In this document: piece after piece, positions 28,549 through 38,151 of the stretch
Position numbering within the stretch: the first letter of the stretch is position 1
Layout of the letters: every line of letters begins with the position of its first letter
Origin: Actinomadura sp. NAK00032
Lineage (GTDB): Bacteria; Actinomycetota; Actinomycetes; Streptosporangiales; Streptosporangiaceae
Assembly (NCBI RefSeq): GCF_013364275.1
Contig: NZ_CP054932.1
Coordinates: 8,122,001-8,186,000 of the forward strand
DNA length: 64,000 nucleotides
Reading direction: 5' to 3'
Notes under the pieces: generated by a model
Told to the model about the DNA's origin: nothing
Databases searched by the model: none
What the model saw: the letters and a program-made list of their open reading frames with translations, nothing else
Made by a program: the position numbers and the translations under genes

Positions 28549-29570
28549 CCGGGCAGGGAGCGGAGCTTCTCGGTCAGCGTCGGGCGCATCTTCTTCAGGC
28601 AGAGCACCGGACGGTAGGCGCCCTCACTGGTCATGTAGTGCGTCGCCTCAGCGGGGCACTCCTGCTGCGTCGCGACGCGTCCGACGACCTTGGCGACGGC
28701 CTGGCTGGAACCGCAGTCGGCCTTGTCCAGGTCACCGACCTTGAAGGAGGGGTCGTCGATGCACTCGCCTGGGGACAGCACACCGCCGCCTGGGCCGAGG
28801 CACAGCACCGGCTTGGCGAGGGAGCCGCTGAACGACCGCATCTTCATGACCTCGAGCGTCTGCGCCGGGCACGACTTCTCCGCGTCGACCCGCGCGATGA
28901 TCTTGCCGTACCAGCCCTGCTTCGCGCACGGCTGCTCCTTGCCGAAGCCGATCGAGCCGCTGCTCACGCAGTCGCCGACGGTCAGGAACGCGCCACCGGC
29001 GCCCGGGTCGCCCGGGTGCGGGCCCTTGACGTTGCGGACGCACGCCTCGAAGTAGTTCTCGTCGGTCTTCTCGCCGCGGACGTTGGTGACGCCGTCCGTC
29101 CCGGCCGGGCAGTCCGGCTCGGACCGCGAGGTGACGCGCAGGCCGGTCGCCTTGCCCTCATCGGTGACCTTGAGGACCTTGGCCTTGGCGTCCGAGCCCT
29201 CGCACCGCACCCGCAGGCTCGCCGGGATGCGGTTCCCGCCGTCCGCCTCGAACCCGGTGTCGACGCAGTCGCCCGCCTTCACCGGCCCGCTCGGCGCCCC
29301 GGTGCCCTTGACGAGCATGAAGCCGAGGCAGCCCACGATGAGGACGGCCGCGGCGGCGACGCCCACCCACACGAGCGGCGACGGCTTCTTCGCCGGCGGC
29401 GCCCCGAACTGCGGCCCCGGCGGCGGGAACGGCGGCTGCCCGCCCGGCCCGAACGGCGGCCGCCCCGGCGGAACAGCCTGCTGCCCCGGCGGCATGGGCG
29501 GCTGCCCCGGCGGAACGGGCGGCTGCCCCGGCGGCCGCTGCCCCTGGCCTTCCGGCGCCTGTCCGTGCAT
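28545..29570 (-). CDS. LppU/SCO3897-like membrane-anchored protein with three repeats
   Basis: A 341-residue protein. The first 65 residues are P/G/Q-rich, one membrane helix lies at about 70-90, and the extracellular part has three units of about 80 residues. Each unit opens with G-D-C-V or G-E-C-I and has further paired cysteines (G-D-C-V-D-T-G, G-D-C-V-S-S-G, G-E-C-I-D-D-P), probably disulfide-bonded. This is the LppU/SCO3897 pattern; function unknown. The ATG at 29570 is preferred because AGGAG lies 8 nt upstream; a GTG at 29579 is the alternative. It is convergent with the GH5 gene and their stop codons overlap. Confidence 0.75.
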   Translation of the reverse strand: MHGQAPEGQGQRPPGQPPVPPGQPPMPPGQQAVPPGRPPFGPGGQPPFPPPGPQFGAPPAKKPSPLVWVGVAAAAVLIVGCLGFMLVKGTGAPSGPVKAGDCVDTGFEADGGNRIPASLRVRCEGSDAKAKVLKVTDEGKATGLRVTSRSEPDCPAGTDGVTNVRGEKTDENYFEACVRNVKGPHPGDPGAGGAFLTVGDCVSSGSIGFGKEQPCAKQGWYGKIIARVDAEKSCPAQTLEVMKMRSFSGSLAKPVLCLGPGGGVLSPGECIDDPSFKVGDLDKADCGSSQAVAKVVGRVATQQECPAEATHYMTSEGAYRPVLCLKKMRPTLTEKLRSLPG

Positions 29571-29828
29571 GTCCGACACTCCTACAACATCACGATCTTG
29601 GTTGACGAGCTAGGAACATATCGCAACGCCCGGCCCCGCTCGCCCACCTGGCACGACTCCACCAGCCCGCCCCCCGGCGCGATACCCAGCGCCAACGCCC
29701 CACCCCGAGCCGATCCACCGAATCCGGTAAGGGGTAATTCACGTTTTTGCGCCTTGACTGAGCCATCACGAAAAAGTGCGACCGGATGGCATTGTCATTT
29801 CCCATCCCGCAATTCGCCGATTACGGGA

Positions 29829-30407
29829 TCAGACGCGGAGGTTGGGCGGGGACTCCAGGTCCGACAGCTCGATGCCGGGCGCGGCGAGGACGACGTCCCC
29901 GGCCAGGTGGACGGCCTCGGTCTCGCCCGTGGCCAGGTCGGTGATCTCGTACTCGCGGACGGGCAGCGGCCCGGTGTCGGTCTCGTGCTCGGTCGTCCCG
30001 GCCAGGTGCCAGCGCCACCGCCCGGTCAGCGCCGCCAGGGACGGACCGCTCACCCGGACGAGCGGCACGTCGGCGCGGCCGCCGTCGGCCAGGTCCAGCG
30101 AGCGGGCGACCGCGACCAGGAAGCCCGGCGAGTCGGTGAGGAACCCCGCCGCGCGCTCGGCGTGCTCGGTGCCCTCCTCGCCGGCCGCGCGCACCCACGC
30201 CAGCTCGGGCCCGGTCAGCCCGCCGCGCAGCCACCAGCCGGGCGTGACGAGCTCGACGCGGATCTGCCGCCACCGGGCGTCCACGACCAGGTCGACGCGG
30301 ACGCCGTCGTCCCGCCGGGAGGTGTACCGCCACCCGCCGGGGCCCGGCGCGCACTGGAAGCGCTCCGCGAGCCCCTCGCCGAGATGCAGGTACGTCCCGG
30401 CCGGCAT
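29829..30407 (-). CDS. Unknown protein coupled to the short SAH hydrolase
   Basis: A 192-residue soluble protein I do not recognise. It begins M-P-A-G-T-Y-L-H-L-G-E and contains Y-T-S-R-R-D-D-G-V-R-V-D-L-V-V-D, W-W-L-R-G-G-L-T-G-P-E-L-A-W and G-R-W-R-W-H-L-A-G-T-T-E. It looks mixed alpha/beta with no membrane segment or signal. The ATG shares one base with the stop of the short adenosylhomocysteinase gene (TGATG), so the two are translationally coupled and likely act in one pathway. Codon bias is normal for the genome. The frame is open upstream but overlaps the neighbour. Confidence 0.7.
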   Translation of the reverse strand: MPAGTYLHLGEGLAERFQCAPGPGGWRYTSRRDDGVRVDLVVDARWRQIRVELVTPGWWLRGGLTGPELAWVRAAGEEGTEHAERAAGFLTDSPGFLVAVARSLDLADGGRADVPLVRVSGPSLAALTGRWRWHLAGTTEHETDTGPLPVREYEITDLATGETEAVHLAGDVVLAAPGIELSDLESPPNLRV

Positions 30408-31663
30408 CAGGACCCGATGCGCCAGGAGTGCAGGTAGTCCTCCTGGTCCGGGGTGAGCAGGTCGATGGAGATGGACATCGACGCCAGCTTGAGCCGGGCC
30501 ACCTCCGTGTCGATCTCCTTCGGCACCTCGTGGACGGCCGGCGCCAGCGTCGCGTGGGACCTCGCCAGCCACGCGCACGTGAGCGCCTGGTCGGCGAACG
30601 ACATGTCCATCACGGCGGCCGGATGCCCCTCCGCGGCGGCCAGGTTCACCAGGCGGCCCTCGGCGAGCAGGACGAGGCGCCGGCCGTCCGCCAGCACGTA
30701 CTCGTCCGTCTGGGGCCGGATCCCGCGGTGCACCTCGACCGCCATCTCGCTCAGCGCCCGCACGTCGATCTCGACGTCGAAGTGCCCGGAGTTCGCGAGG
30801 ATGGCGCCGTCCTTCATCACCGCGAGGTGTTCGCCGTTCACGACGTCGCGGTTCCCGGTGACGGTGATGAAGACGTCGCCGTCCGGTGCGGCCTCCGCCA
30901 TGGGCTGGACGGCGAAACCCTGCAACGCCGCGTCCAGCGCCTTGACGGGGTCGATCTCGGTGACGACCACACGCGCGCCCAGGCCCCGGGCCCGCTCGGC
31001 GAGGCCGCGCCCGCAGTACCCGAAGCCCGCGATGACGATGGTCTTGCCGGCCAGCAGCGTGTTCGTCGCGCGCACGATCCCGTCCAGGGTGGACTGGCCC
31101 GTTCCATAGCGGTTGTCGAACATGTGCTTGGTGTCGGTGTCGTTGACCGCGACCATGGGGAACTTCAGCGCGCCTTCAAGCGCCATCTGGTGCAGCCTGA
31201 TGACACCGGTCGTCGTCTGCTCGCACCCCGCCTTCACCGTGCCGAGCAGATCCGTCCGGTCGATGTGCAGCGTGTTGACGAGATCGCAGCCGTCGTCCAG
31301 CACGAAGTCGGGCCCCGTCTCCAGAGCCTGGTGGATGTGGGCGTAGTAGCCCTCACGGTCGGTCCCCGCGCGCGCGAAGACCTCCGCCCCGTACTCATGG
31401 ACGAGCGCCGCCGCAGTGTCGTCCTGGGTGGAGAGCGGATTCGACGCCGCCAGCGCCACACTGGCCCCGCCGGCCTGGAGCGTGCGGATCAGCCCGGCCG
31501 TCTCGGTCGTCACGTGCATGCACGCCGCGACCTTGAACCCCTCCAGCGGCCGCTCCTCAGCGAACCGCTCCCGGATCTGCCGCAGCACGGGCATGCTCCG
31601 CTCGGCCCACCCGATCCGCTTGACCCCCTCATAGGCCAGCGAACCATCCGCGATATCGCTCAT
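30407..31663 (-). CDS. Adenosylhomocysteinase, short archaeal-type
   Basis: A 418-residue homolog of S-adenosylhomocysteine hydrolase lacking the roughly 40-residue insertion found in the canonical gene next door and lacking the C-terminal K-x-x-x-Y tail. NAD-binding G-F-G-Y-C-G-R-G and substrate motifs (H-V-T-T-E-T-A near 50; D-T-K-H-M-F-D-N-R-Y-G near 180) are intact. R-Y-G-T-G-Q-S replaces K-Y-G-C-R-H-S, the pattern of archaeal enzymes. Hydrolysis of SAH, or of a variant such as S-inosylhomocysteine, is inferred. The ATG at 31663 matches the family start; an ATG at 31681 is also possible. It is coupled to the unknown gene at 29829. Confidence 0.85.
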   Translation of the reverse strand: MSDIADGSLAYEGVKRIGWAERSMPVLRQIRERFAEERPLEGFKVAACMHVTTETAGLIRTLQAGGASVALAASNPLSTQDDTAAALVHEYGAEVFARAGTDREGYYAHIHQALETGPDFVLDDGCDLVNTLHIDRTDLLGTVKAGCEQTTTGVIRLHQMALEGALKFPMVAVNDTDTKHMFDNRYGTGQSTLDGIVRATNTLLAGKTIVIAGFGYCGRGLAERARGLGARVVVTEIDPVKALDAALQGFAVQPMAEAAPDGDVFITVTGNRDVVNGEHLAVMKDGAILANSGHFDVEIDVRALSEMAVEVHRGIRPQTDEYVLADGRRLVLLAEGRLVNLAAAEGHPAAVMDMSFADQALTCAWLARSHATLAPAVHEVPKEIDTEVARLKLASMSISIDLLTPDQEDYLHSWRIGS

Positions 31664-31817
31664 TGACCTCATCTTCATCACGACAATGCGCTACCGTTAG
31701 ACTACTCGCCGCGATGGCGGGGCTGAAGGCACCGGCACAGCCCGGCAAACGGTTCTGGGCCTGTTATCGACATCGCCGCGTCGCCAGAGATGGCGTGGGC
31801 TGTCACCGGCCAGCCCT

Positions 31818-31866
31818 TGCGGATCATGATCCGCAGATGCGGACCGCATCCCGACCGCCAGTCGGG
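31818..31866. promoter_or_regulatory. Three consecutive inverted repeats between the two SAH-hydrolase genes
   Basis: TGCGGATCA/TGATCCGCA (31818-31835) is a perfect 18-bp palindrome. GATGCGG-A-CCGCATC (31836-31850) and CCCGAC-N5-GTCGGG (31850-31866) follow directly. They lie about 155-205 nt upstream of the short gene, where an operator or structured leader is expected. I cannot match them to a known riboswitch. Confidence 0.5.
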
Positions 31867-31906
31867 CACAGAGCTGCGAACCCGCCGTTTCGGGCGGGTA
31901 GCCGGT

Positions 31907-31957
31907 TACCGGTAGTGGTCAACCGGGGAGGGCTTCGCCCTCCCCGGTCCCGAATTC

Positions 31958-31975
<18 letters not shown>
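31907..31975. repeat. 14-bp direct repeat of the sahH 3' end
   Basis: TACCGGTAGTGGTC at 31962-31975 encodes the D-H-Y-R end of the canonical SAH hydrolase. The same 14 bp recur at 31907-31920, on the far side of the terminator. Confidence 0.6.
31922..31948 (-). terminator. 12-bp perfect hairpin, sahH terminator
   Basis: ACCGGGGAGGGC (31922-31933) pairs with GCCCTCCCCGGT (31937-31948) around TTC, 9 nt after the sahH stop. Confidence 0.88.
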
Positions 31976-33388
<1,413 letters not shown>

Positions 33389-33521
33389 GCTTTCGTTGCT
33401 CCCTCGGTGTGGGCTTGACGGACCCGTGGGACCCGGTCAACGCCGCGAGTCTACGGGCGCGCGGCGCCGGAAGGCACGGCCGGACGCGACTTTCTAACAG
33501 AGATTTGTCAGAATCACCCCC

Positions 33522-33875
33522 ATGCGCATCACGGAGGCCGCCCGGCGGCTCGGCACCTCGCCCCGCATGCTCCGCTACCGGGAGGCCCTCGGCCTGCTGC
33601 CCGCCACGCGGGAGGCGTCGGCGGCCCGGTCCGGCGGCGGCCACCGGCGGTTCGGCGAGGCCGAACTGCGCGCCGTGGCGCTCGCCCTCGCGCTGGAGAA
33701 GCGCTACGACATCGGCCCGGCGGAGCTGGCGTTCGGACTGCGCGTCCTGGCCGAGCCGCAGGTGCAGGCGCACGTCCGGGAACTGGGCGAGCGGATCGGA
33801 CGCGTCTCCGCCCCGCCGACCCGCGCCCTCGATTTCGAGAAAGAGAAGGCAATGCGCCTGCTGCGTCGGCGCTGA
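33522..33875 (+). CDS. Small MerR-family regulator
   Basis: A 117-residue MerR-type protein. The N-terminal winged helix reads M-R-I-T-E-A-A-R-R-L-G-T-S-P-R-M-L-R-Y-R-E-A-L-G-L-L-P, then G-G-G-H-R-R-F as the wing. The C-terminal part is short, with no effector domain or metal-binding cysteines. It is divergent from the canonical SAH hydrolase gene with about 130 nt between starts, so it may regulate that gene, itself, or both. The effector is unknown. Confidence 0.82.
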   Translation: MRITEAARRLGTSPRMLRYREALGLLPATREASAARSGGGHRRFGEAELRAVALALALEKRYDIGPAELAFGLRVLAEPQVQAHVRELGERIGRVSAPPTRALDFEKEKAMRLLRRR

Positions 33876-33915
33876 CCGCTACCATTCCCGCCCTAACCAG
33901 AGGGAAGGCGGGCAA

Positions 33916-34467
33916 TTGCGATCCATTGTCTACGGGATCGTCGGCATCGTCCTGGGCATCGGCCTCTTCATCGGGGGCATCGCGTCCAGCGGCGATTCCG
34001 GGGTCAAATGCGGGAGCCGGACGATGTCGCCGGGCGACACGTGCACCACCGTCCGCAACGGCAGTTCCACCGAGCGGACCTATGACGAGCAGAAGTCCAA
34101 GAACGGCCGCGAGAACGTCATCATGATGATCGTCGGGCCGCTCGTGGCGCTCGGCGGCGTGGTGTTCCTCGCGGGGGCCGGACGGGGGCGGCGGCGCGTC
34201 CACCAGCCCGCCTACCAGGCCCCGCAGCCGGGCTACCCGCAACCCGGATATCCGCCCGCGCAGCCGGCGTACCCGCCCGCACAACCCGGCTACCCGCCGG
34301 CGCCGCCCGCCGCCCAGCCCGGGTACGCGCCGCCCGCACAGCCCGGCTATGCGCCGCAGCCCGGCTACCCGCCCGCGCAGCCGGGGTATCCGCCTGCTCA
34401 GCCGGGCTACCCGCCCGCGCAGCCCGGCTACCCGCCGCACGGCGGCCACCCGCCCTACCGCGGCTAG
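33916..34467 (+). CDS. Small two-TM protein with PGYPPAQ-repeat tail
   Basis: A 183-residue membrane protein. A first helix (about 5-25) is followed by a short loop with two cysteines, C-G-S-R-T-M-S-P-G-D-T-C, which could be a disulfide if extracellular. A second helix lies at about 68-87, then a basic patch R-G-R-R-R and a tail of about 90 residues with repeated P-G-Y-P-P-A-Q. The start is TTG at 33916 with AGGGAAGG just upstream. The stop interlocks with that of the convergent response regulator. Function unknown. Confidence 0.72.
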   Translation: MRSIVYGIVGIVLGIGLFIGGIASSGDSGVKCGSRTMSPGDTCTTVRNGSSTERTYDEQKSKNGRENVIMMIVGPLVALGGVVFLAGAGRGRRRVHQPAYQAPQPGYPQPGYPPAQPAYPPAQPGYPPAPPAAQPGYAPPAQPGYAPQPGYPPAQPGYPPAQPGYPPAQPGYPPHGGHPPYRG

Positions 34468-35138
34468 TTCGGGGCGTTCTCCCCCGGCACCACCACGCCG
34501 GACTCGTACGCGAGCATCACGGCCTGCGCGCGGTCGCGCAGGCCCAGCTTGGTGAACACGCGCGCCACGTGCGTCTTCACCGTGTGCTCGCTGACGACGA
34601 GGCGCTGAGCGATCTCCCCGTTGGACAGGCCGCCCGCGATCAGCACCAGCACCTCGGTCTCCCGCGCGGTCAGCGTCGCCAGCTCCGCCGGGGCCTGCGG
34701 GCGGTTGCGGCGCTGCTTGGTGAACTCGCGGATGAGGCGCCCGGTCACCTGCGGGGCCAGCAGCGAGTCGCCGCGCGCCACCACCCGGACGGCCGACACC
34801 AGCTCGTCGGCGGTCGCGTCCTTCAGCAGGAAGCCGCTGGCGCCGACGGCGAGCGCGTCGTAGACGTACTCGTCCACGTCGAACGTCGTCAGGACCAGTA
34901 CCCGGACGCTCTCGGCGCCCGGCAGGGCGAGGATGCGGCGGGTCGCCTCGATGCCGTCCATGCCGGGCATCCGGATGTCCATGACGACGACGTCGGGACG
35001 GGTGCGCTCGGCGATCCGGACCGCCTCGCGGCCGTCGCCGGCCTCGCCGATGACGGTGATGTCGTCCTGCGCGGCGAGCAGGGCGGCGAACCCGGCCCGC
35101 ACGATCGTCTGGTCGTCGACGATCAGCACGTTGATCAC
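34464..35138 (-). CDS. NarL/LuxR-family response regulator
   Basis: A 224-residue response regulator. The receiver has L-I-V-D-D-Q and the acceptor Asp54 (V-V-M-D-I-R-M-P-G). The LuxR domain begins L-T-A-R-E-T-E-V-L-V-L-I-A and includes N-G-E-I-A-Q-R-L-V-V-S-E-H-T-V-K-T-H-V. It lies 33 nt behind the histidine kinase gene and is its partner. The regulon is unknown. Confidence 0.93.
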   Translation of the reverse strand: MINVLIVDDQTIVRAGFAALLAAQDDITVIGEAGDGREAVRIAERTRPDVVVMDIRMPGMDGIEATRRILALPGAESVRVLVLTTFDVDEYVYDALAVGASGFLLKDATADELVSAVRVVARGDSLLAPQVTGRLIREFTKQRRNRPQAPAELATLTARETEVLVLIAGGLSNGEIAQRLVVSEHTVKTHVARVFTKLGLRDRAQAVMLAYESGVVVPGENAPN

Positions 35139-35171
35139 GGCCGCCGCCCCTTCGGACGTGCGGCGGGCGCG

Positions 35172-36746
35172 TCAGGGGTGGTCGCCGGGCGCCTGCGAGC
35201 CGTGTCCACGGGTGGAATTCCCCTCCCTCGTCAGCGGAAGCTCGGCCTCCACCAGGAACCCGCCCTCGGCGGCCGGCCCGGCGGAGAACCGTCCGCCCAG
35301 CATGGTCGCACGTTCCCGCATCCCGACGAGCCCGTGTCCGCCACCGGACTCCGGCGGCGGCGGTCCGGTGCGTCCGTCCACGGAGGTCGGGCCCGCGGGG
35401 TCCAATACGGCGGTACGGGGATTGACCGCGTCCCGGTTCAGTACCTGCGTCGGCGCGGACGCGCCGTCGTCGCGGACGCGGACCGCGAGCCGGTCGGCGA
35501 GGAACATCAGGTCGACGTGCACGCCGGCGCCGGGCGCGTGCCGCCGCGCGTTGGTCAGCGCCTCTTGGACGATCCGGTACGCCGACAGCTCGACCGTCGT
35601 GGACAGCCCCCGCGCGTCGCCGTGCACGGCGAGGTCGACCCGCCCGCCGGCGCCGCGGTGCTGCTCGATCAGGTCGGGCAGCCGGTCCAGCCGCGGCTGC
35701 GGGGAGTTCGCCGCGTCCGGCTCGGGCTTGGCGTCGGCGCGCAGCACGCTGAGCAGCCGGCGCATCTCCACCAGCGCCTCGCGGGCCGTCTTGGCGATCT
35801 CGGTGTAGCCGGCGCGGGCCTCGGGCGACAGGTCGTCCATCGTGTACGGGGCCGTCTCCGCCTGCACCGCGATCATGGAGACGGAGTGCGCGACGACGTC
35901 GTGCAGCTCGCGGGCGATGCGGGCGCGCTCGCGCATGACGGCCTGCTCCCGCTGGACGGCGGTGAGCCGGGTGAGGGTCTCGTTGGTGCGCTCGGCGGCG
36001 GCCGCCTCCGTCCGCCCGGCGGACTCCACGACGCGCCGCGCGTCCCCGAGCCCGATGGCGGCGAGGACGGCGACGACCGTCGCGGGCCACGGGACGTCGT
36101 CGAGCGTGCCGGTGGCGAGGTAGACGACGGCGACCGTGGCGACGCTGCCGAGCGCGAGGACGCCGGTCGACTGGCGGGGCAGCTGCCGGCCCAGCGCGTA
36201 CAGCGTGTAGAGGGCGGCGAAGCCGGTGGTGATGAGCAGGATCTGGCCGGTGAGCAGGCTCGCCGCGACCGCGCTGAGCACGACGGCGGCGACCGGGCGC
36301 AGGTTCTCCCGGCGCCAGACGAGCGGCAGCGTCGCCGCGACCGCGAACCCGCCGGCGAGGCTGAGCGGCGAGTCGACCTGGGGTGCCAGCTCGGCCAGCG
36401 CCGCGATCGTCAGCGCGAGCCCGGTCAGCGGGGCGAAGTACCAGGAGCCCGCGACCTCCCGCCAGGCGTTGATCCAGCGCGGCAGCGGCGCCGTCGCACC
36501 GGCGGGCGCGCCCGGAGCGCCCGGGGCGCCGGGCCCGCCGGGGGCACGTGATGCGCCGCCGTTCAGCCGCGCGCCGAGCCGCGCCGCGAGCGGGCGCAGC
36601 AGGGTGCCGATGCCGGTGAGGATCCACAGGAGCAGTTGGCCGACGCCCGCCACGATCCGGCCGGACAGCCGCCACGCGTGGTGCGCGACGGCTGGGCCGA
36701 ACCCCGCGGGGTCGGGTCCGGTCCGGGCCTTGTCATCGGAGGTCAC
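35172..36746 (-). CDS. DesK/NarL-type sensor histidine kinase
   Basis: A 524-residue membrane kinase. A G/A/P-rich cytoplasmic stretch near 65-90 precedes four to five membrane helices between about 100 and 225. The HisKA_3 dimerisation domain has the phospho-His in A-R-E-L-H-D-V-V-A-H-S-V near residue 285. The ATPase domain has Q-E-A-L-T-N-A-R-R-H-A-P and G-H-G-L-V-G-M-R-E-R. About 35 residues, including P-P-P-P-E-S-G-G-G, are inserted in the ATPase domain before the G box. The start is GTG at 36746. It forms a pair with the regulator at 34464. Confidence 0.93.
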   Translation of the reverse strand: MTSDDKARTGPDPAGFGPAVAHHAWRLSGRIVAGVGQLLLWILTGIGTLLRPLAARLGARLNGGASRAPGGPGAPGAPGAPAGATAPLPRWINAWREVAGSWYFAPLTGLALTIAALAELAPQVDSPLSLAGGFAVAATLPLVWRRENLRPVAAVVLSAVAASLLTGQILLITTGFAALYTLYALGRQLPRQSTGVLALGSVATVAVVYLATGTLDDVPWPATVVAVLAAIGLGDARRVVESAGRTEAAAAERTNETLTRLTAVQREQAVMRERARIARELHDVVAHSVSMIAVQAETAPYTMDDLSPEARAGYTEIAKTAREALVEMRRLLSVLRADAKPEPDAANSPQPRLDRLPDLIEQHRGAGGRVDLAVHGDARGLSTTVELSAYRIVQEALTNARRHAPGAGVHVDLMFLADRLAVRVRDDGASAPTQVLNRDAVNPRTAVLDPAGPTSVDGRTGPPPPESGGGHGLVGMRERATMLGGRFSAGPAAEGGFLVEAELPLTREGNSTRGHGSQAPGDHP

Positions 36747-37185
36747 CCCTCAATACTGACCGCTATGGGGGGTGGCCACCTCACCGAGCGGATGTATAGG
36801 GAGGAGTCGGATCCACCTGGAGTACCACGCCGGTTCCCTCCTTGAGGGGGACGTCCCGGCACGACCGGCGAACGTAGTGTCTTAACCGTGACCGCGACGG
36901 TGGCCATCGCCGACGTAGGGGGTTCGGCGGGGCCGCCGCGGTCACACCAGAACCGCCCGGTTTTCAGGGGTCCGGGCGGGGAGGCAAGGGAAGCACCTCG
37001 CCGGACGGCCGCGGTCCGCCTCCACGGAGGCGTCCGCCGGTCTCGCCTGGGCTGGGGTACGGCCGGCAGTGCGGCGGCCGCCCGGCGAGGGGTCCCTTGC
37101 CCGATGAAGGCCCATCACGAACGCCCGCCATGGACGCGTGCGAGCCATGGGACGCGTGGGGCGCCCTGAGGACGCCCCACGGACG
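36747..37185. other. Intergenic region, 439 bp, no gene seen
   Basis: It lies upstream of the kinase gene and downstream of the CDF gene. The CDF terminator is at its right end. Short open frames here lack ribosome sites and codon bias. Confidence 0.6.
37155..37181 (-). terminator. 9-bp hairpin downstream of the CDF gene
   Basis: CGTGGGGCG (37155-37163) pairs with CGCCCCACG (37173-37181), 5 nt beyond the stop codon. Confidence 0.8.
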
Positions 37186-38151
37186 TCAGGACGACGCGGG
37201 CGCCTCCGGAGCCGACTCCGCGTCCGCCGACCCGGTACGGGACGCCTCGTCCAGCGCGGGCTCCAGGTAGATCAGCTTCGCCACGGGGAACTGCGCCCGG
37301 ATCTTGCCCTCGGCCGCGTCGATGCCCCGCGCCACCTCCGCCGCCGTGTCGTCGTGGTGCACGGCGATCTTCGCGGCGATCAGCAGCGCGTCCGGGCCGA
37401 GGTACTCGGTGCGGATGTGGATCAGGCGCGCGACCTCCGGCACCGACTCCAGCGCCTCGACGATCTGCCGCTCGGTGTCGGGGTCGACGCCCTCGCCGAT
37501 CAGCAGGCTCTTGGTCTCGATCGCGAGGATCGTGGCGACCGCGCCGAGCAGCACGCCGATCGCGACGGTGCCGACGCCGTCCCAGACGCCGTCGCCGGTG
37601 ACCACGGCCATCGTGACGCCGAACAGGGCGAGGAACAGGCCGACGAGGGCGGCGAGGTCCTCCAGCAGGACGACCGGCAGTTCGGGGGCCTTCGCGCGGC
37701 GGATGAACGACCACCAGGACTGGCCGCCGCGGACCAGGTTCGACTCCTGGATCGCGGTGCGGAAGGAGAACGCCTCCAGGATGATCGCGACGGTCAGCAC
37801 CCCGAACGCCCACGCCGGGGCCTTGACCTCCTCGGGGTGGGAGATCTTGTGGTAGCCCTCGTACAGCGAGAACGCCGAGCCGACCGTGAACAGCACGACC
37901 GCGACGACGAACGCGTAGAAGTAGCGTTCGCGGCCGTAGCCGAACGGGTGCTCGGGCGTCCGGTCGCGCTCGGACCGCTTGCGGCCGAGCAGCAGCAGGC
38001 CCTGGTTGCCCGAGTCGGCCACCGAGTGGATCGACTCCGCCAGCATCGACGACGAACCGGTGAACGCGAACGCGACGGCCTTGGACGCCGCGATCCCGAG
38101 GTTGGCGGCCAGCGCGGCGACGATGGCCTTTGTTCCACCCTCAGCACTCAT
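37186..38151 (-). CDS. Cation diffusion facilitator transporter, SLC30A9-like
   Basis: A 321-residue CDF family transporter with about six helices and a cytoplasmic C-terminal domain. The first metal motif is E-S-I-H-S-V-A-D-S-G-N near residue 40 (H-x3-D). In the fifth helix L-L-E-D-L-A-A-L replaces the usual D-x3-D, as in the SLC30A9 clade. The motif H-P-F-G-Y-G-R-E-R-Y-F-Y is typical. Export of zinc or another divalent cation is inferred, but that clade is less certain. The ATG directly follows the stop codon of the SIS isomerase gene, so they are cotranscribed. Confidence 0.88.
   Translation of the reverse strand: MSAEGGTKAIVAALAANLGIAASKAVAFAFTGSSSMLAESIHSVADSGNQGLLLLGRKRSERDRTPEHPFGYGRERYFYAFVVAVVLFTVGSAFSLYEGYHKISHPEEVKAPAWAFGVLTVAIILEAFSFRTAIQESNLVRGGQSWWSFIRRAKAPELPVVLLEDLAALVGLFLALFGVTMAVVTGDGVWDGVGTVAIGVLLGAVATILAIETKSLLIGEGVDPDTERQIVEALESVPEVARLIHIRTEYLGPDALLIAAKIAVHHDDTAAEVARGIDAAEGKIRAQFPVAKLIYLEPALDEASRTGSADAESAPEAPASS

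Noticed and set aside
28458..30437. Plus-strand frame of 659 codons across the LppU-like and unknown genes
   Set aside because: Antisense to recognised genes, with no ribosome site and no domain.
33529..36675. Minus-strand frame of 1048 codons
   Set aside because: A shadow of the kinase/regulator pair and the small protein; low-complexity R/A/G.
36888..37169. Open frame of 93 codons in the 36.7-37.2 kb gap
   Set aside because: No ribosome site; it runs into the CDF terminator and has no recognisable features.
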